From the NCBI GenBank assembly GCA_013329615.1, contig DUKA01000025.1:1-5714 (forward strand): a DNA stretch of 5,714 bases, in the 5' to 3' direction. The stretch comes from Candidatus Bathyarchaeota archaeon (GTDB lineage Archaea > Thermoproteota > Bathyarchaeia > TCS64). This document shows positions 4,840 through 5,714 of the stretch, piece by piece; within the stretch, counting starts at the first letter, position 1, and each line of letters begins with the position of its first letter. The notes beneath the pieces were generated by a model. The model searched no databases, was not told the origin of the DNA, and saw only the letters and a list, made by a program, of their open reading frames with translations. Made by a program: the position numbers and the translations under genes.

Positions 4840-5714
4840 TTGGCAGAGCAGATGCGCTGGGACCTAGCACAACTCGTGGACAGCACGGAGCCCGAGAGGA
4901 TCGAGGCGAAGCTCGATGAGATGGTCGACGAGGCGAACAAGTTCGCCGCGAAGTACAGGGAAAAAATAGGCGGACTCGACTCTTCGGGGCTGCTCAAGCT
5001 GCTGGAGGCGAGGGACGCCTTCACCCTCAGGTACGAGGGCGTTACCGAGTACTGCGGCCTACGCTACAGCGCCGACTCGACCGACGCAGTGTCGAAGAGG
5101 CTGAACGAGGCGGTGCGCAAGGCGGGCAACAAGGCGGGGCAAGCACTCGCATTCGCCGAGATAGAGTTGGGCGGCCTGCTGAAGGCGAAGCCGGGGCTCG
5201 TAACAGACTCCAAACTCGAAGAATACAGGCACTTCCTCGAGAGGATCGTGCGCAGGATACCACACCTTATGACCGAGGAGCTCGAGAAGCTCACGATCTC
5301 CAAGGATCAGAATGGCGTCAGTGCGTGGTCACAGCTTCAGGGGGACTGGCTGAGCACGCGGAGTTTCAGGATCAAGGTCGAGGGTGTGGAGAAGACGATG
5401 CCCTATGGCGAGATCATCGCACTCTACCAGAGCAGGGACAGGGCGCTGCGCATGGAGGCGAACAGGGTGGTCTACGACGGCCTCGGCAAGGATGACATAG
5501 TGTGGGCGAGCGCCATAAGGGGCGTCTGCGGCGACCACCTGCAGATGTGCGAGTGGAGGAAATACCCCTCCCCTATGACACAGAGTCTCATCGACAACGA
5601 CGTGGAGCAGGAGGCGATAGACGCCCTCATGCACACCATGGAGGGCAGCGTCGAGTCGTACCGCCGCTACCTGCGCCTCAAGGCGAAGCTCATGGGGCTC
5701 AAGAAGCTTGGCAA
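4840..5714 (+). CDS. pepF: M3-family oligoendopeptidase F, N-terminal half (3' end cut by window edge)
   Basis: This is a cytoplasmic zinc metallopeptidase of the PepF type (M3B), which degrades short peptides. The window shows 291 residues of a usual length near 600; the zinc-binding HExxH motif would lie beyond the right edge. The visible part is the helical N-terminal region. It has the family opening MRWDLAQLV (residues 5-13), the pattern YEGVTEYCGLRYSADST near 66-82, and just before the edge the tract YRRYLRLKAKLMGLKKLG (274-291), a hallmark that precedes the catalytic domain in PepF proteins. The protein is charged and rich in helix formers, with no signal peptide or membrane segment. 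The start is uncertain: TTG 4840 (ribosome binding site at 7 bases) is chosen; ATG 4852 loses four residues; GTG 4807 is in frame and open, adding eleven basic residues. It is divergent from the DUF3795 gene with a 92-base gap. That the full gene encodes an active peptidase is inferred. Confidence 0.86.
   Translation, partial: MAEQMRWDLAQLVDSTEPERIEAKLDEMVDEANKFAAKYREKIGGLDSSGLLKLLEARDAFTLRYEGVTEYCGLRYSADSTDAVSKRLNEAVRKAGNKAGQALAFAEIELGGLLKAKPGLVTDSKLEEYRHFLERIVRRIPHLMTEELEKLTISKDQNGVSAWSQLQGDWLSTRSFRIKVEGVEKTMPYGEIIALYQSRDRALRMEANRVVYDGLGKDDIVWASAIRGVCGDHLQMCEWRKYPSPMTQSLIDNDVEQEAIDALMHTMEGSVESYRRYLRLKAKLMGLKKLG

Noticed and set aside
4653..5024. A 123-codon minus-strand open frame, rich in serine and leucine.
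   Set aside because: It is antisense to the peptidase start and crosses the divergent promoter; it has no motif and both real genes have strong family evidence.
1..5714. A mobile element, CRISPR array, tRNA or rRNA, toxin-antitoxin pair or defence island.
   Set aside because: No terminal repeats, direct-repeat arrays, transposase motifs, tRNA-like cloverleaf or nuclease and helicase motifs were seen. The SWIM finger alone does not indicate a transposase, because the protein is too small and has no catalytic domain.

Overview
The window looks like ordinary chromosomal DNA from an uncultured, GC-rich archaeon. Three things support this. TATA-like boxes lie about 27-32 bases upstream of several start codons, with little or no leader (SWIM protein, SDR, DUF3795 protein). 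GTG and TTG starts are common, and AGG and ATA codons are frequent. The protein mix also fits: a small SWIM zinc-finger protein, a DUF3795 protein with a zinc ribbon, an ISF-type iron-sulfur flavoprotein and a PepF-like M3 peptidase. I cannot fix the lineage; a Bathyarchaeia-like, Caldarchaeales-like or Thermoplasmata-like source would all fit. The frame is densely coding, and the only gaps are three divergent promoter regions (about 90-130 bases each) and one 70-base gap.

Layout. Bases 1-701 hold the N-terminal half of an MFS transporter on the minus strand, cut by the window edge. Divergent from it is a plus-strand pair, a flavodoxin-fold protein (796-1260) and a cytidine-deaminase-fold enzyme (1260-1664), joined by TGATG. 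The deaminase meets an alpha/beta hydrolase (1661-2437, minus) tail to tail, with both stop codons inside one CTAG. Upstream of the hydrolase on the same strand is a 78-residue SWIM zinc-finger protein (2508-2744). Divergent from that is a second plus-strand pair, a classical SDR dehydrogenase (2876-3709) and an ISF-like flavoprotein (3706-4257), joined by ATGA. This pair runs into a minus-strand DUF3795/zinc-ribbon protein (4247-4747) with an 11-base overlap. Finally, the N-terminal half of an M3-family oligoendopeptidase F (4840 onward) runs off the right edge.

How the genes may work together. Two separate flavodoxin-fold proteins are each translationally coupled to an enzyme (deaminase; SDR), so the centre of the window is a small redox and metabolic neighbourhood. 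The SDR and the Fe-S flavoprotein are the most credible functional pair (NAD(P)H-linked oxidation with an electron-transfer partner), but substrates cannot be read from the sequence. I see no CRISPR array, mobile element, RNA gene, toxin-antitoxin pair or defence system. The least routine items are the deaminase with altered active-site residues, the coupled gene pairs, the cysteine-rich DUF3795/zinc-ribbon protein, and a 19-base palindrome carrying Shine-Dalgarno-like sequence on both strands at a convergent gene junction.
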